Positions 43,105-53,644 of a stretch of 64,000 nucleotides of DNA are shown here, piece by piece. Below the pieces are notes generated by a model. That model was not told the origin of the DNA. It did no database searches and worked only from the letters and a program-made list of their open reading frames with translations. Origin of the DNA: Bacteroidota bacterium (lineage in GTDB: Bacteria; Bacteroidota; Bacteroidia; Bacteroidales; FEN-979); NCBI GenBank assembly GCA_026391355.1, contig JAPLDH010000074.1:1-64000 (forward strand), in the 5' to 3' direction. How positions within the stretch are numbered: the stretch's first letter is position 1; every line of letters starts with the position of its first letter. The position numbers were made by a program, and so were the translations under genes.

Positions 43105-44598
43105 ATGAAAATCCTCGCAAAGATATTATTCGTCATACCGGCAACCATCCTTCTGTTGGTATCCCCCGGGTGTAAAAAATTTCTGCAAAAGGACTTGCAA
43201 AGCCAACTTACCCAACAGTCCTTCCCTACAACGGCTGCAGATGCTTTACTGGCTACAAATGCATCCTATGAAATTCTGAGGGATTGGTATTACAATTCCG
43301 GAGGATATCCTATCCTTGACATCATGTCGGATGATGCCAGAAAAGGGAGTAATCCTGGTGACCAGTTAAATTATGTTGGTCCCTATGATGTTTTTACATT
43401 CTCTGCCACACAGGATGGCCTCGACAGGTGGTGGAATACACTTTACGTGGGTGTAAAACGGACCAATGTCGTTATCCAGTTCGTTCCTGATATCCAGATG
43501 GACGATGCCCTGAAGACCCGTTATGTGGCTGAAGCTAAGTTTATCCGGGGGTTGTTGTATTTTGACTTTGTGCGTGCATGGGGAGGGGTTCCTTTAGTTA
43601 CAACTGTAAATCCGCCTCAGCACCTTACCAGGGCATCAAAAGAAGATGTCTACGCCTTGATTATTTCGGATTTACAATTTGCGGCAGATCATCTTCCGAT
43701 GCGAAGCGAATATATTGCTGCCGATCTGGGAAGGGCAACCAAAGGAGCTGCGCAGGCTTTACTGGCCAGGGTTTATCTTTTTATGCACGATAATGTCAAT
43801 GCCGAACAATATGCACTCGATGTGATCAATTCAAATCAATATGTGTTGGAACCGGTATATGCTGATGCCAATGGTGTTAATGGGAATAACGGGATGGAAT
43901 CCGTACTTGAGGTTGGTGCAATACAGGTTGAAAACACTGACGGAGGGGGCGCTCAATATGGCAATGTACAGGGAGTCAGAGGGACACCAAACAAAGGATG
44001 GGGTTTTAACAGGCCTTCCGTTGATTTGCGGAACTCATTTGAATCCGGAGATACCAGGTATAAAGGAACCGTGATTGATTTGGGAGATACCCTGGATGGT
44101 GTTGTAATCCTGGGTGATGGAACGACGCCAGACGTTACCAAGGATGACTTGGGTAATATCATCGAAGTAGAATGTTATAGCCGGAAAGTTTGGGTACCCG
44201 GCGATAATGTCACAACACAATGGGGTTTTCACCGAAGGTTGATCCGCTACGCGGATGTCCTCCTGATGGCAGCCGAAGCACTGAATGAAAATGGTAAACA
44301 GTCAGAAGCACTTACTTACCTGAATATGGTAAGGGCCCGTGCCCGTCAGGGTAATACTAACATACTTCCGGATATTACCACTACCAATCAAACGGAATTA
44401 AGAGATATTATATTCAACGAAAGACGCCATGAACTGGCAATGGAAGGATGGAGATTCTGGGACCTGGTAAGGACCGGAAGAGCTGTCCAGGTTTTAGGAC
44501 CGCTGGGATTTATTTCCGGGAAACATGAACTTTTGCCTGTACCCCAGAGTGAAATCGACATTTCACAAGGTTCACTTGTTCAAAACCCGAATTGGTAA
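43105..44598 (+). CDS. SusD-type glycan-binding lipoprotein (second)
   Basis: A 497-residue lipoprotein (signal to VSPGC). SusD motifs: KFIRGLLYFDFVRAWGGVPL, DLGRATKGAAQALLARVYLF, IRYADVLLMAAEALNENGK, FNERRHELAMEGWRFWDLVR and ELLPVPQSEIDISQG. It starts 4 bases after the SusC stop, so the two are coupled. It binds the oligosaccharide at the cell surface before transport. Confidence 0.95.
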   Translation: MKILAKILFVIPATILLLVSPGCKKFLQKDLQSQLTQQSFPTTAADALLATNASYEILRDWYYNSGGYPILDIMSDDARKGSNPGDQLNYVGPYDVFTFSATQDGLDRWWNTLYVGVKRTNVVIQFVPDIQMDDALKTRYVAEAKFIRGLLYFDFVRAWGGVPLVTTVNPPQHLTRASKEDVYALIISDLQFAADHLPMRSEYIAADLGRATKGAAQALLARVYLFMHDNVNAEQYALDVINSNQYVLEPVYADANGVNGNNGMESVLEVGAIQVENTDGGGAQYGNVQGVRGTPNKGWGFNRPSVDLRNSFESGDTRYKGTVIDLGDTLDGVVILGDGTTPDVTKDDLGNIIEVECYSRKVWVPGDNVTTQWGFHRRLIRYADVLLMAAEALNENGKQSEALTYLNMVRARARQGNTNILPDITTTNQTELRDIIFNERRHELAMEGWRFWDLVRTGRAVQVLGPLGFISGKHELLPVPQSEIDISQGSLVQNPNW

Positions 44599-44645
44599 TT
44601 TTTATTATCCTGTTATACATATCACCATGAATTGTTTCACCCTAA

Positions 44646-45941
44646 TTGAATAAAAACATGAAAAAGCAAGTTATTTTATTGAGTTCATTATTTATCACAT
44701 TGGCTCTCCTGATGGGAGTAGCAAGCTGTAAAAAGAAAAGTGATTCAACCTCATTCAAATTGTCAACGCTGGTTGCACAATTGATTGGAGGAAGTATTGA
44801 TTTGAATGCAGCTACATCTGCAAATAATGTACCTGCAAACCCAATCATTGTTGCCACTTTTTCACTCGCCATCAGTGCCTCCAGTGTAGACTCGACCAAC
44901 GTCACCCTGTTAAGGGATTGGGATCAAAAAAATATCCCTTTAACAATAACCGTCGCCGGCGCCACAGTCACCATTATACCCAAAGAGGAACTGGGAAATG
45001 GTGCCCTTTTTACACTTACTTTTCCAATTGTCACAACAACCGATGGACAGTCAGTCCCTGGCTTTATCCGCACATTTACAACCATTGGAACCTTTGTTCC
45101 AACCGGTCAGATCGCATACTGGAATTTTGAAGATAACGCCAACGACCAGGTGGGTACATTTAATGCTGATAGTGTAATAAATATAACCTATACCGCCTCT
45201 TATAAGGCTGCCGCAGGAAAAGCAGCAACCTTCGACGGAACCACCAGCATTATCGAAATTCCAAATGGCGACCAACTGTCAAACACTGCCGAATTTTCCT
45301 TATGCTTCTGGATGAAAACAAACTCAGCGGGACATGATGATGCCGGTGGTAATCCCAAAGGACATTTTGTTGTTGGCCTCGGGGCTTTCTATGGTTTCGA
45401 GTTTGAAATACAGGGCAGTTACGCTGAATGTAAGGTTGGCGCCACCTATGACTGCGTTGCCCCTGCTACAAACGGTCATGACCTGACCTTCAAAGGCGAC
45501 GGATTGGATAAAAATAACCCGTTGGGTTGGAAAGCCTGTACCTTTTGTAAATTATTATCGCCTACTCCGGCTGAAGGAATGGCTGCCCTTCTCAAAGATA
45601 AATGGGCTTCTGTTGTATTCGTGTTTAACGGGCCATCCAAAGTCGCAACAATGTATATCAACGGCGAAAAGATGAAAGAGGAAGATTTCAACCTCGCAGA
45701 TCCAACTTTAAATGCAGCTACAGGACTTATATGGAGTGGTTTACCACCAGATGTTTATCCCAGACTTGCTTTCGGGTTCATCAAATCAAGACAAGGTACA
45801 TTGTGGGCCACACAACCCTGGGGAGGCTATTCTCTCCCTACATCCAACCATTTTGGAGGGCAATTGGATGACGTAAGGATTTTCCATCGGGCTTTAACTG
45901 CAACTGAAATCGATCTGATGTACACATCAGAAAAACCATAA
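44646..45941 (+). CDS. Surface lipoprotein with Ig-like and LamG/concanavalin-like domains
   Basis: A 431-residue lipoprotein (signal to MGVASC; the fifth codon is an alternative ATG start). Residues about 40-145 form an SbsA-like Ig domain (ASSVDSTNVTLLRDWD ... GALFTLTFPIVTT). Residues about 150-430 form a LamG-type jellyroll (IAYWNFEDNANDQVGTFNAD ... GQLDDVRIFHRALTATEIDL). It occupies the place of a surface glycan-binding protein after SusD. It probably helps bind the locus substrate; no catalytic site is seen. Confidence 0.75.
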   Translation: MNKNMKKQVILLSSLFITLALLMGVASCKKKSDSTSFKLSTLVAQLIGGSIDLNAATSANNVPANPIIVATFSLAISASSVDSTNVTLLRDWDQKNIPLTITVAGATVTIIPKEELGNGALFTLTFPIVTTTDGQSVPGFIRTFTTIGTFVPTGQIAYWNFEDNANDQVGTFNADSVINITYTASYKAAAGKAATFDGTTSIIEIPNGDQLSNTAEFSLCFWMKTNSAGHDDAGGNPKGHFVVGLGAFYGFEFEIQGSYAECKVGATYDCVAPATNGHDLTFKGDGLDKNNPLGWKACTFCKLLSPTPAEGMAALLKDKWASVVFVFNGPSKVATMYINGEKMKEEDFNLADPTLNAATGLIWSGLPPDVYPRLAFGFIKSRQGTLWATQPWGGYSLPTSNHFGGQLDDVRIFHRALTATEIDLMYTSEKP

Positions 45942-46004
45942 TTCTCTTTTTATTTATTATCTTTGCTAATCACAATTATTTTTATTCACTAAAAAATTAA
46001 AACT

Positions 46005-47927
46005 ATGAAAAAAAAATTACTCATTTTCATTTTGTTGCTGACAAGTTTCGGCTTTTCGAAAGCACAGATCGTATCTGACTTCGAAGTCATCAAGATGAAT
46101 CTAATGGTGGGAGGAGCTGATGATCAAAGTTCCATGACCGTAGTTCCCAATCCTGATCCTTCAGGTATTAATACAAGCAAATGGGTCGTTAAGTTTGTTC
46201 GTGATAAAAATGGCGTTCCATGGGGTGGCTTCTGGTCAGCTTTACCTACTACTGTTGACGTAACTGATAACAAGTATGTTCATGTAAAAGTTTGGAAACC
46301 CCGTATCAGCCCCATAAAATTTAAATTGGAAGGAGGCGCCGCAGGTAATCTCGAAATTTTTTCCATGACCCCGCAAGCCACTACCGGTGTATGGGAAGAG
46401 ATGGTATTTGATTTTACCTCAAAAACCGGGACCTATCCTATAGTATCATTCATGCCGGACTTTGAGGACCCTCTCACACTTACCGATGATATTGTCATCT
46501 ATTTCGATGACATCATGATCAACAACGACCCGACTCCCAATAGCGCGGCCGTTTATGTGATTGAAGATTATGAAATTATGCCGTTAAACCTGATGATAGG
46601 CGATCCCACGGTTGATTCAAGCAGCATGACACTTGTACCTAATCCTGATCCGACCGGCATTAACTCAAGCAATTGGGTTGTCAAGTTTGTTCGCGATAAA
46701 GATGGTGTACCCTGGGGTGGTTTCTGGTCACCAACAGCAGTTGACGTGACAACCAACCAGTACATGCATGTAAAAGTATGGAAACCGCGTATCAGCCCAA
46801 TTAAATTCAAAATTGAAGGTGGAACGGCCGGCAATCTGGAAATTTTTTCCACAAGCCCACAGATTTCTACGGGTATGTGGGAAGATATGGTTTTCGATTT
46901 TACATCCAAAACCGGCGCTTATCCCACTGTTGACCTGATGCCTGACTTTGAAGATCCCCTCACCCTTACGGCGGATATGACGATGTATTTTGACGATATC
47001 ATTTTAAACAATGATCCCAATCCGATTGTTCCCCCAATCGAGCTCATTATGAATGTTGACATGCATGGCTCGGGGCTCACTGCCGGACAGCTTGTTTATC
47101 TCGCCGGTGATTTCGGAGGTATCTATGGTACCTGGAGCCAGCCGGGATCAAACACCAATAATGAGATGACAGACGCCAATAATGACTCCATCTATTCACT
47201 CACCATGAATCTGAATGCAGGGAATTATAATTTCAAGTTCTTTAAAGACGCCGGATGGGACAATGGCGAATGGACCGGAGATCCTAACCGTAAAGCCTCC
47301 ATTACGAGTTCCGGCACCCTTACATACAAATGGGGCGTTAAACCTGCCGTTGCTACCTTCAAAGTCAATATGAAAGGCTCCGGATTAACGACCGGCCCCG
47401 TCTCTATCGTGGGAAATTTCGGAGGAATTTACGGAACCTGGAGTGAACCTGGAACCAATGCAGCCGACACAATGACCGCTGCACTCCCGGTTACTGACTC
47501 CATTTATACAATCACCATGACCCTTGATTCAATCGGCGCATACCAATTTAAATTTTTCGATGGCGCAGGATGGAGTACAGGTGAATGGACCGGCGATCCA
47601 AACAGAAAAGTCACAATATTAAGAGATACTACTTTTGCTGTTTTTAAATGGGGACAGAAATTTCCCGACGGGATAAGCGAAAGTTCATTGGCAGGTAAAA
47701 TCCGCACCTATCCCAACCCGGTGAAAGAGGTGCTGAATATCACCACATCAACAGAATTACAACAGGTTGTCATTACCAATATGGTCGGACAAGATGTATT
47801 CCGCTTAAATAATGTTGGCCTTGGCCAGAAAACAATAAATATTTCACAACTAACCAATGGGATGTATTTCATTACATTCTATGGAAAATCAGGTGGTCAG
47901 TTTACTCAAAAAATCTTAAAGTATTAA
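46005..47927 (+). CDS. T9SS-secreted protein with two internally duplicated module pairs
   Basis: A 640-residue protein with a signal peptide ending FSKAQ. Residues about 22-180 and 185-340 are close repeats (EVIKMNLMVGGADDQSSMTV / EIMPLNLMIGDPTVDSSSMT; both with KVWKPRISPIKF(K)). Residues about 347-450 and 452-545 are a second pair of modules (GDFGGIYGTWSQPGSN / GNFGGIYGTWSEPGTN). The end (YPNPVKEVLNITTS) is a T9SS domain. The modules look like carbohydrate-binding beta-sandwiches. Role in substrate binding is inferred from the locus. A terminator follows. Confidence 0.75.
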   Translation: MKKKLLIFILLLTSFGFSKAQIVSDFEVIKMNLMVGGADDQSSMTVVPNPDPSGINTSKWVVKFVRDKNGVPWGGFWSALPTTVDVTDNKYVHVKVWKPRISPIKFKLEGGAAGNLEIFSMTPQATTGVWEEMVFDFTSKTGTYPIVSFMPDFEDPLTLTDDIVIYFDDIMINNDPTPNSAAVYVIEDYEIMPLNLMIGDPTVDSSSMTLVPNPDPTGINSSNWVVKFVRDKDGVPWGGFWSPTAVDVTTNQYMHVKVWKPRISPIKFKIEGGTAGNLEIFSTSPQISTGMWEDMVFDFTSKTGAYPTVDLMPDFEDPLTLTADMTMYFDDIILNNDPNPIVPPIELIMNVDMHGSGLTAGQLVYLAGDFGGIYGTWSQPGSNTNNEMTDANNDSIYSLTMNLNAGNYNFKFFKDAGWDNGEWTGDPNRKASITSSGTLTYKWGVKPAVATFKVNMKGSGLTTGPVSIVGNFGGIYGTWSEPGTNAADTMTAALPVTDSIYTITMTLDSIGAYQFKFFDGAGWSTGEWTGDPNRKVTILRDTTFAVFKWGQKFPDGISESSLAGKIRTYPNPVKEVLNITTSTELQQVVITNMVGQDVFRLNNVGLGQKTINISQLTNGMYFITFYGKSGGQFTQKILKY

Positions 47928-47948
47928 CTGTTGACTATCAGATAAAAA

Positions 47949-47987
47949 TAAAGGAGCTTCTCCCAGGGGAAGCTCTTTTGTTTTATC
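47949..47987 (+). terminator. Rho-independent terminator inside the utilisation locus
   Basis: GGAGCTTCTCCC and GGGGAAGCTC form a stem followed by TTTTGTTTT. It separates the binding-protein half from the enzyme half. Confidence 0.85.
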
Positions 47988-48045
47988 TGGGGAAATGTCG
48001 ATATTATGAACCCATTATACCAAAGTAGAATTAAAAATATCTGTA

Positions 48046-50019
48046 ATGAAACCATATCCCCTTTTAACAGTTTTCCTGGTGATCACCATTCTTTTTTGTG
48101 CCACCTGTAAAAAGAAAGAAGTTGCCACAACCACCGGAGTCATTCAACTGGCACAGGTAAAAGCAGGTCCCGACGTTCTCAGCACCGGGGGAATTAATAA
48201 AGACATTGATGTTGACAGCTCATTTTATATTTACTTTAATAATACACTCGATCTTTCATCGGTTAATGGCAGTATCCTTTTAAAGAAAACTGATAATACC
48301 GGCATTTCCTGTAATCTTGTTGTTTATAATAATAATAGAAGTATCCGCCTTACTCCTCAAAAACCGCTTGATCACCTTACAAACTATAAATTACAGATCA
48401 CTTCAGGGTTAAAAGGATCCCAAAGCGAAACTTTCCCTGGGGTGGAGTTTCTTTTCATCACTATTGCAGGAAAACTCAAAATTGAAACCATCACTATTAA
48501 CCAGCAAGCCTTTCAAATACCTTCAATTCCCAAAAATATTGACTGGAAAAATGTCAATATCGAGATCACTTTTTCTGATTCCCTGGATCCCGCGAACCTG
48601 AATACCTATTTCACCATGTCGTCAGGTATGCCTCTTGCATTTTCACTTACAGGGAACAATAAAAAAGTATCGGTTTCAAATACACTATTCTTAAAAGATT
48701 TTTCACGATGCTTTTTTAATATCTCAAAAAATTTAACATCAAAAAACGGGTTTCCATTTGACGGCTTTACCAATTATTTTTACACTACTCTTGATTCGAC
48801 CCCAAAATTTCCTTTGATCTCTGATGACCAACTTCTTACCTTGGTCCAGGAACAGACTTTTCATTACTTCTACGATTTTGCCCATCCATCGTGTGGTCTT
48901 GCCAGAGAACGAAATACCTCCGGCGATATCGTGACAATGGGTGGTTCCGGTTTCGGGGTCATGGCATTAATCGTAGGAATGGAACGAGGATTTATTACAC
49001 GTGACCAGGGATTGACCCGGTTGGGCAAAATACTGAATTTTCTTGAAACCTGCGATCGTTATCATGGCGCCTGGGCTCATTGGCTGAATGGAGTTACCGG
49101 GAAAACGTACCCTTTTTCCACGGATGATGATGGTGCTGACCTGGTCGAAACCTCCTATATGATTGAAGGTCTGCTTACCATGCGGCAGTACCTTGATCCG
49201 GCAATTCCTGCCGAACTAAGCCTGACAGAGAGGATCGATGCACTGGCAGATGCCGTGGAATATGACTGGTTTACCCGTGGGCAGAATGTACTATATTGGC
49301 ACTGGTCGCCCGATTTAGGCTGGATCATGAATATGCCCATTCAGGGGTATAGTGAAACCCTGATCACATATATTGTTGCAGCAACTTCAACCACCCACCC
49401 GATCACAGCCGCAGTTTACCATCAAGGATATGCAAGAAACGGCGGGATTATAAACGGCAACAGTTATTATGGATACAGACTCCCTCTTGGTGAACCATAC
49501 GGCGGACCCTTGTTTTTTACACATTATTCGTTTCTCGGATTGGATCCACGAACCCTTCAGGATCAATATGCAAACTATTGGGAACAGGGTGTAAACCAAT
49601 CTTTGATTAACTGGAGCTATTGTTTTACAAATCCCAATAACTATCTGGGTTATAGTAAAGCCTGCTGGGGGCTTACAGCCAGCGACAATCCATGGGGATA
49701 CGATGCTCATTCACCGACAAATGATATGGGTGTTATTACTCCTACGGCAGCCGTTTCGGCTTTGCCATATGCACCTGTACAGTCAATGAAAGCCATCCGC
49801 TTTTTCTATTATACACTTGGTGACCATCTTTGGGGTGATTATGGCTTCTATGATGCTTTTGATCCGACTGAAGGGTGGTGGGCCGATTCATACCTTGCCA
49901 TTGATGAAGGTCCGATAGTTTGTATGATAGAGAATTACAGGACACAGCTTCTTTGGAATCTTTTCATGTCATCGTCGAAAGTCGAAGCAGGACTGGTTAA
50001 ACTTGGCTTTACCCATTAG
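48046..50019 (+). CDS. GH144-type endo-beta-1,2-glucanase (glycoamylase-like domain) lipoprotein
   Basis: A 657-residue protein with a lipoprotein-like signal (LFCATCKKK). Residues about 35-250 contain two SbsA-like Ig modules. Residues about 265-655 are the glycoamylase-like alpha/alpha-toroid: LLTLVQEQTFHYFYDFAHPS, SGFGVMALIVGMERGFITRD, YSETLITYIVAAT, NYLGYSKACWGLTASDNPWG, and GPIVCMIENYRTQLLWNLFM. This family (PF10091) includes GH144, whose characterised members cut beta-1,2-glucan. It should act on the cell surface or in the periplasm. The same domain recurs fused to GH3 in the next gene. Confidence 0.8.
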   Translation: MKPYPLLTVFLVITILFCATCKKKEVATTTGVIQLAQVKAGPDVLSTGGINKDIDVDSSFYIYFNNTLDLSSVNGSILLKKTDNTGISCNLVVYNNNRSIRLTPQKPLDHLTNYKLQITSGLKGSQSETFPGVEFLFITIAGKLKIETITINQQAFQIPSIPKNIDWKNVNIEITFSDSLDPANLNTYFTMSSGMPLAFSLTGNNKKVSVSNTLFLKDFSRCFFNISKNLTSKNGFPFDGFTNYFYTTLDSTPKFPLISDDQLLTLVQEQTFHYFYDFAHPSCGLARERNTSGDIVTMGGSGFGVMALIVGMERGFITRDQGLTRLGKILNFLETCDRYHGAWAHWLNGVTGKTYPFSTDDDGADLVETSYMIEGLLTMRQYLDPAIPAELSLTERIDALADAVEYDWFTRGQNVLYWHWSPDLGWIMNMPIQGYSETLITYIVAATSTTHPITAAVYHQGYARNGGIINGNSYYGYRLPLGEPYGGPLFFTHYSFLGLDPRTLQDQYANYWEQGVNQSLINWSYCFTNPNNYLGYSKACWGLTASDNPWGYDAHSPTNDMGVITPTAAVSALPYAPVQSMKAIRFFYYTLGDHLWGDYGFYDAFDPTEGWWADSYLAIDEGPIVCMIENYRTQLLWNLFMSSSKVEAGLVKLGFTH

Positions 50020-50048
50020 ATTTTTTCTGACATTTAATAAACAGGCTT

Positions 50049-53000
50049 ATGTATCACACTTTTGCTTATAAAATTGTGGGATTATCGGTCGGACTGTTGT
50101 TTTTCTGTGACACCGTAAAATCACAAAATAATAATCAACAAAATCTGTCATTCGCTGACAACTCAAGGATTGAAGCATTGCTCAGCAAGATGACCATCGA
50201 AGAAAAAATCGGCCAATTATCGCTGTTTGCCTCCGATTGGGATGTCAATGGCCCCATGCTCAATGATTCTTATAAAAAGCTGATCAAAGAGGGGAAAGCA
50301 GGCGCTATTTTGAATGCCGTTACCGTTGATTACATCCGCAGTTTACAGCGCATTGCTGTTGAAGAATCCCGGCTTAAAATTCCATTGATTTTCGGTTATG
50401 ACGTCATACACGGATATCGCACAATTTTCCCCATACCTTTGGCACAGGCCTGCAGTTGGGACCTGAATGTTATCGGGGAATCGGAACGGATCGCTGCCAT
50501 GGAAGCCACGGCTGAAGGTTTGAACTGGACTTTTGCCCCGATGGTCGACATTGCCCGTGACCCCCGGTGGGGGAGGGTTGCCGAAGGAGCCGGTGAAGAT
50601 ACCTGGCTGGGATGTAAAATCGCAGAAGCCCGGGTTCATGGATTTCAGGGCAAAGACTTGAAAGACCCAAATACACTCATGGCTTGTGCTAAGCATTTTG
50701 CTGCTTACGGAGCACCCTTGGCCGGACGTGATTATAATACGGTGGACATGTCGCAACTTTCGCTAAATGAGTGGTATCTGCCTCCCTATAAAGCTGCGGT
50801 GGATGCCGGTGTCGGATCGGTGATGACCTCCTTTAATGAAATTGCAGGAGTCCCTTCCACATCGAATAAATGGCTTCTCACTGATTTACTTAGGCAAAGC
50901 TGGGGTTTCAAGGGTTTTGTGGTGACCGATTATACCTCCATCAACGAACTGATCCCGCATGGCGTTGCATGCGATCTGAAAGAAGCCGCCCAACTTGCGC
51001 TGAATGCCGGTGTGGATATGGATATGCAGGGAAGCGCTTATTTAAATTCCCTGGCAGATCTGTTCAAGGGAAAAAAAATTACTATGAAACAGATCGATAA
51101 TGCCGTAAGAGTCGTTCTTCAGGCCAAATTCAAACTTGGTTTGTTTGACGATCCTTACCGTTATTGCAATAAAGAGCGCCAGGGAAAGGAACTGATGACC
51201 CCTGAAAGTCAGACTTTTGCCCGGAAATTTGTGGCGCAAAGCTGCGTGCTGCTGAAAAATGAGAAGCAAACCCTGCCCATTCCGGCAACGGTTCGTACCA
51301 TTGCTCTGATAGGCCCCCTGGGCGATTCCAAAAAGGATATGCTGGGGTGCTGGCCGGCAGCCGGTGAATGGGAAAAATGTGTCACTTTGCTCGAAGGAAT
51401 AAAAAACCGGGTCAATAAAGATGTTTCTGTTATCTATGAAAAAGGATGCAATGCCAATGACCTTGATAGAAGTAGTTTTAATAATGCGTTGAAAGCCGCT
51501 TCCTCCGCCGATTATGTGATCCTGGCGCTGGGAGAAGAAGCAGAAATGAGCGGAGAAGCTTCCAGCCGCTCAAACATTGACCTGCCCGGTGTTCAGAATG
51601 AACTGGCTGAAATAATCATTAACACAGGAAAACCGGTGGCCGTAGTTTTATTTAATGGTCGCCCGCTGACCATCACCAAACTGAATACACTTGCACCGGC
51701 TATCCTTGAATCATGGTTCGGAGGAACACAGGCTGGAAATGGTTTAGCCGATATACTTTTTGGTGATGTAAACCCTGCGGGAAAACTCACCATGACCTTC
51801 CCGGAAAATGAAGGACAGATACCCATATTCTATAATGGTAAGAGTACCGGAAGGCCCTATAAACCAGATGATCCCAACGACAAAAATGTTTCACGGTACA
51901 TAGATTGTTCCAACGACCCACTCTTTCCGTTTGGATATGGACTTAGTTATACGACCTTCACCTATTCCAACCTTATGACCACCGTTGAGGGGAGTAAGAT
52001 CAATGTCACTGTTCAGGTTGCCAATTCAGGAAATCGCGATGGGGAAGAGGTGGTTCAGTTATATATCCGGGATAAAGTGGGCTCTGTTACACGGCCGGTG
52101 AAAGAATTGAAAGGATTCCAAAAGGTGCTGATCAAAAAAGGTGAAACAAAATCAATAGCATTTAACCTCACAACCGATGATCTGTCATTTTATCATCCGG
52201 ACTTAAAAAAGTACTGGGAACCCGGCGAATTTGTGGTCTATGTCGGCACAAACTCGGCTGTAACCCTATCGAATTCAATTTTTGTCAAAGGTGCCGCACA
52301 ACAGCAACAGCTCGTATTCAAATCAAATGGAAAGGTTAATTATCCGTTAACACCTGATGAAGAATCAATGCTCGATTCAATTCAGCATAAAACTTTTCTT
52401 TTCTTTTTACATGAACATCATCCTGAAAAGGGAATTGTAAAAGACCGTACTGCAAATTGGGCTCCTGCCAGTATTGCTTCAACGGGTTTTGGAATTCCAT
52501 CATTCGCTATCGGCACTGAAAGAAAATGGATAACACGTGAACAAGCGGCGGAGATTACGCTCAAAATACTTGCTTTCTTTATTAATTCAGTTCAAAGTAC
52601 CGATAAAAATGTTACAGGTTACAAAGGATTTTACTATCATTTTCTGACAATGAATTCTGGTACACGTGAATGGAATTGTGAACTTTCGTCCATAGATACA
52701 GGCATACTGATGATGGGTATCATCTTTGCCAGAAACTACTACAACCTGGATAATGAAGTTGAAAAACAAATCCGTTCGCTTGCAACCATATTACTTGACA
52801 GAATTGACTGGAATTTCTTTGAAATGCCTGCCCCAGGTAAATTTGCTTATACAATTTCCATGGGCTGGACTCCCGAAAAAAAATTGCACGATTATGGATG
52901 GAGCGGCTATAACGAGGCTCTTTTCCTTTATGTTTTAGCTGCCGGCAGCGGAATGAAAAATGTTGAAAGAAGTTACAAATCATGGTTAACATCTTATAAA

Positions 53001-53627
53001 TGGCAGACTCCCTACAAAGGACTTTCGCACGTAGCGTTTCCTCCTTTATTTGGTCATCAGTTTTCACAGGCATTTATTGATTATCGCGGAATAGTTGATG
53101 AATACATGAAGGAAAAGGGAATTGATTACTTTGAAAACTCCCGCCGGGCAACTTATGTTCAACGTCAATACGCAATAGATAATCCTAAAGGTTGGATTGG
53201 GTATGATTCGCTCTGCTGGGGTGTTACTGCAAGTGATGGACCTACCGAAAAGTATAATTTTGATGATAAAAAGTTTTTAGGGTATGCAGGAAGAGGAACG
53301 AGCGGACCCGATTACAATTATTTTGACGATGGAACAATTGCTCCTTATGCATCGCTTGCATCATTACCATTTGCTCCTGAAATAGTGTTACCTGCCATTA
53401 AATCAATGAATGAAAAGTATGGTAAAAAATTATGGGGGAAATACGGTTATTATGATGCTTTTAATCCAACAGCTAAATGGTTCAATGATGATTTTATTGG
53501 CATAGATCAGGGTCCGATGTTGATTATGATAGAAAATTTCAGAACCGGCCTGGTTTGGAATTATGTGATGAAAGATACAATCATCCAAAAAGGGTTAAAC
53601 AGACTCGGGTACGAATATGTTAAGTAG
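50049..53627 (+). CDS. GH3 beta-glucosidase fused to a C-terminal GH144-type domain
   Basis: A 1192-residue protein with a signal peptide ending VKSQ. The GH3 part (about 30-755) has EEKIGQLSLFASDW, FGYDVIHGYRTIFPIPLAQA, KHFAAYGAPLAGRDYNTVDM, nucleophile region GFVVTDYTSI, then the second domain (GEEAEMSGEASSRSNIDLPG) and a fibronectin-like tail (VKELKGFQKVLIKKGETKSI). From about 770 on comes a full glycoamylase-like domain (DEESMLDSIQHKTFLFFLHE ... LCWGVTASDGPTEKYNFDDK ... GPMLIMIENFRTGLVWNYVM). Fusion of exo- and endo-acting domains is unusual. The second half looks more AT-rich than the first. Confidence 0.85.
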   Translation: MYHTFAYKIVGLSVGLLFFCDTVKSQNNNQQNLSFADNSRIEALLSKMTIEEKIGQLSLFASDWDVNGPMLNDSYKKLIKEGKAGAILNAVTVDYIRSLQRIAVEESRLKIPLIFGYDVIHGYRTIFPIPLAQACSWDLNVIGESERIAAMEATAEGLNWTFAPMVDIARDPRWGRVAEGAGEDTWLGCKIAEARVHGFQGKDLKDPNTLMACAKHFAAYGAPLAGRDYNTVDMSQLSLNEWYLPPYKAAVDAGVGSVMTSFNEIAGVPSTSNKWLLTDLLRQSWGFKGFVVTDYTSINELIPHGVACDLKEAAQLALNAGVDMDMQGSAYLNSLADLFKGKKITMKQIDNAVRVVLQAKFKLGLFDDPYRYCNKERQGKELMTPESQTFARKFVAQSCVLLKNEKQTLPIPATVRTIALIGPLGDSKKDMLGCWPAAGEWEKCVTLLEGIKNRVNKDVSVIYEKGCNANDLDRSSFNNALKAASSADYVILALGEEAEMSGEASSRSNIDLPGVQNELAEIIINTGKPVAVVLFNGRPLTITKLNTLAPAILESWFGGTQAGNGLADILFGDVNPAGKLTMTFPENEGQIPIFYNGKSTGRPYKPDDPNDKNVSRYIDCSNDPLFPFGYGLSYTTFTYSNLMTTVEGSKINVTVQVANSGNRDGEEVVQLYIRDKVGSVTRPVKELKGFQKVLIKKGETKSIAFNLTTDDLSFYHPDLKKYWEPGEFVVYVGTNSAVTLSNSIFVKGAAQQQQLVFKSNGKVNYPLTPDEESMLDSIQHKTFLFFLHEHHPEKGIVKDRTANWAPASIASTGFGIPSFAIGTERKWITREQAAEITLKILAFFINSVQSTDKNVTGYKGFYYHFLTMNSGTREWNCELSSIDTGILMMGIIFARNYYNLDNEVEKQIRSLATILLDRIDWNFFEMPAPGKFAYTISMGWTPEKKLHDYGWSGYNEALFLYVLAAGSGMKNVERSYKSWLTSYKWQTPYKGLSHVAFPPLFGHQFSQAFIDYRGIVDEYMKEKGIDYFENSRRATYVQRQYAIDNPKGWIGYDSLCWGVTASDGPTEKYNFDDKKFLGYAGRGTSGPDYNYFDDGTIAPYASLASLPFAPEIVLPAIKSMNEKYGKKLWGKYGYYDAFNPTAKWFNDDFIGIDQGPMLIMIENFRTGLVWNYVMKDTIIQKGLNRLGYEYVK

Positions 53628-53644
53628 ACTCAGAATTTCCTTAT

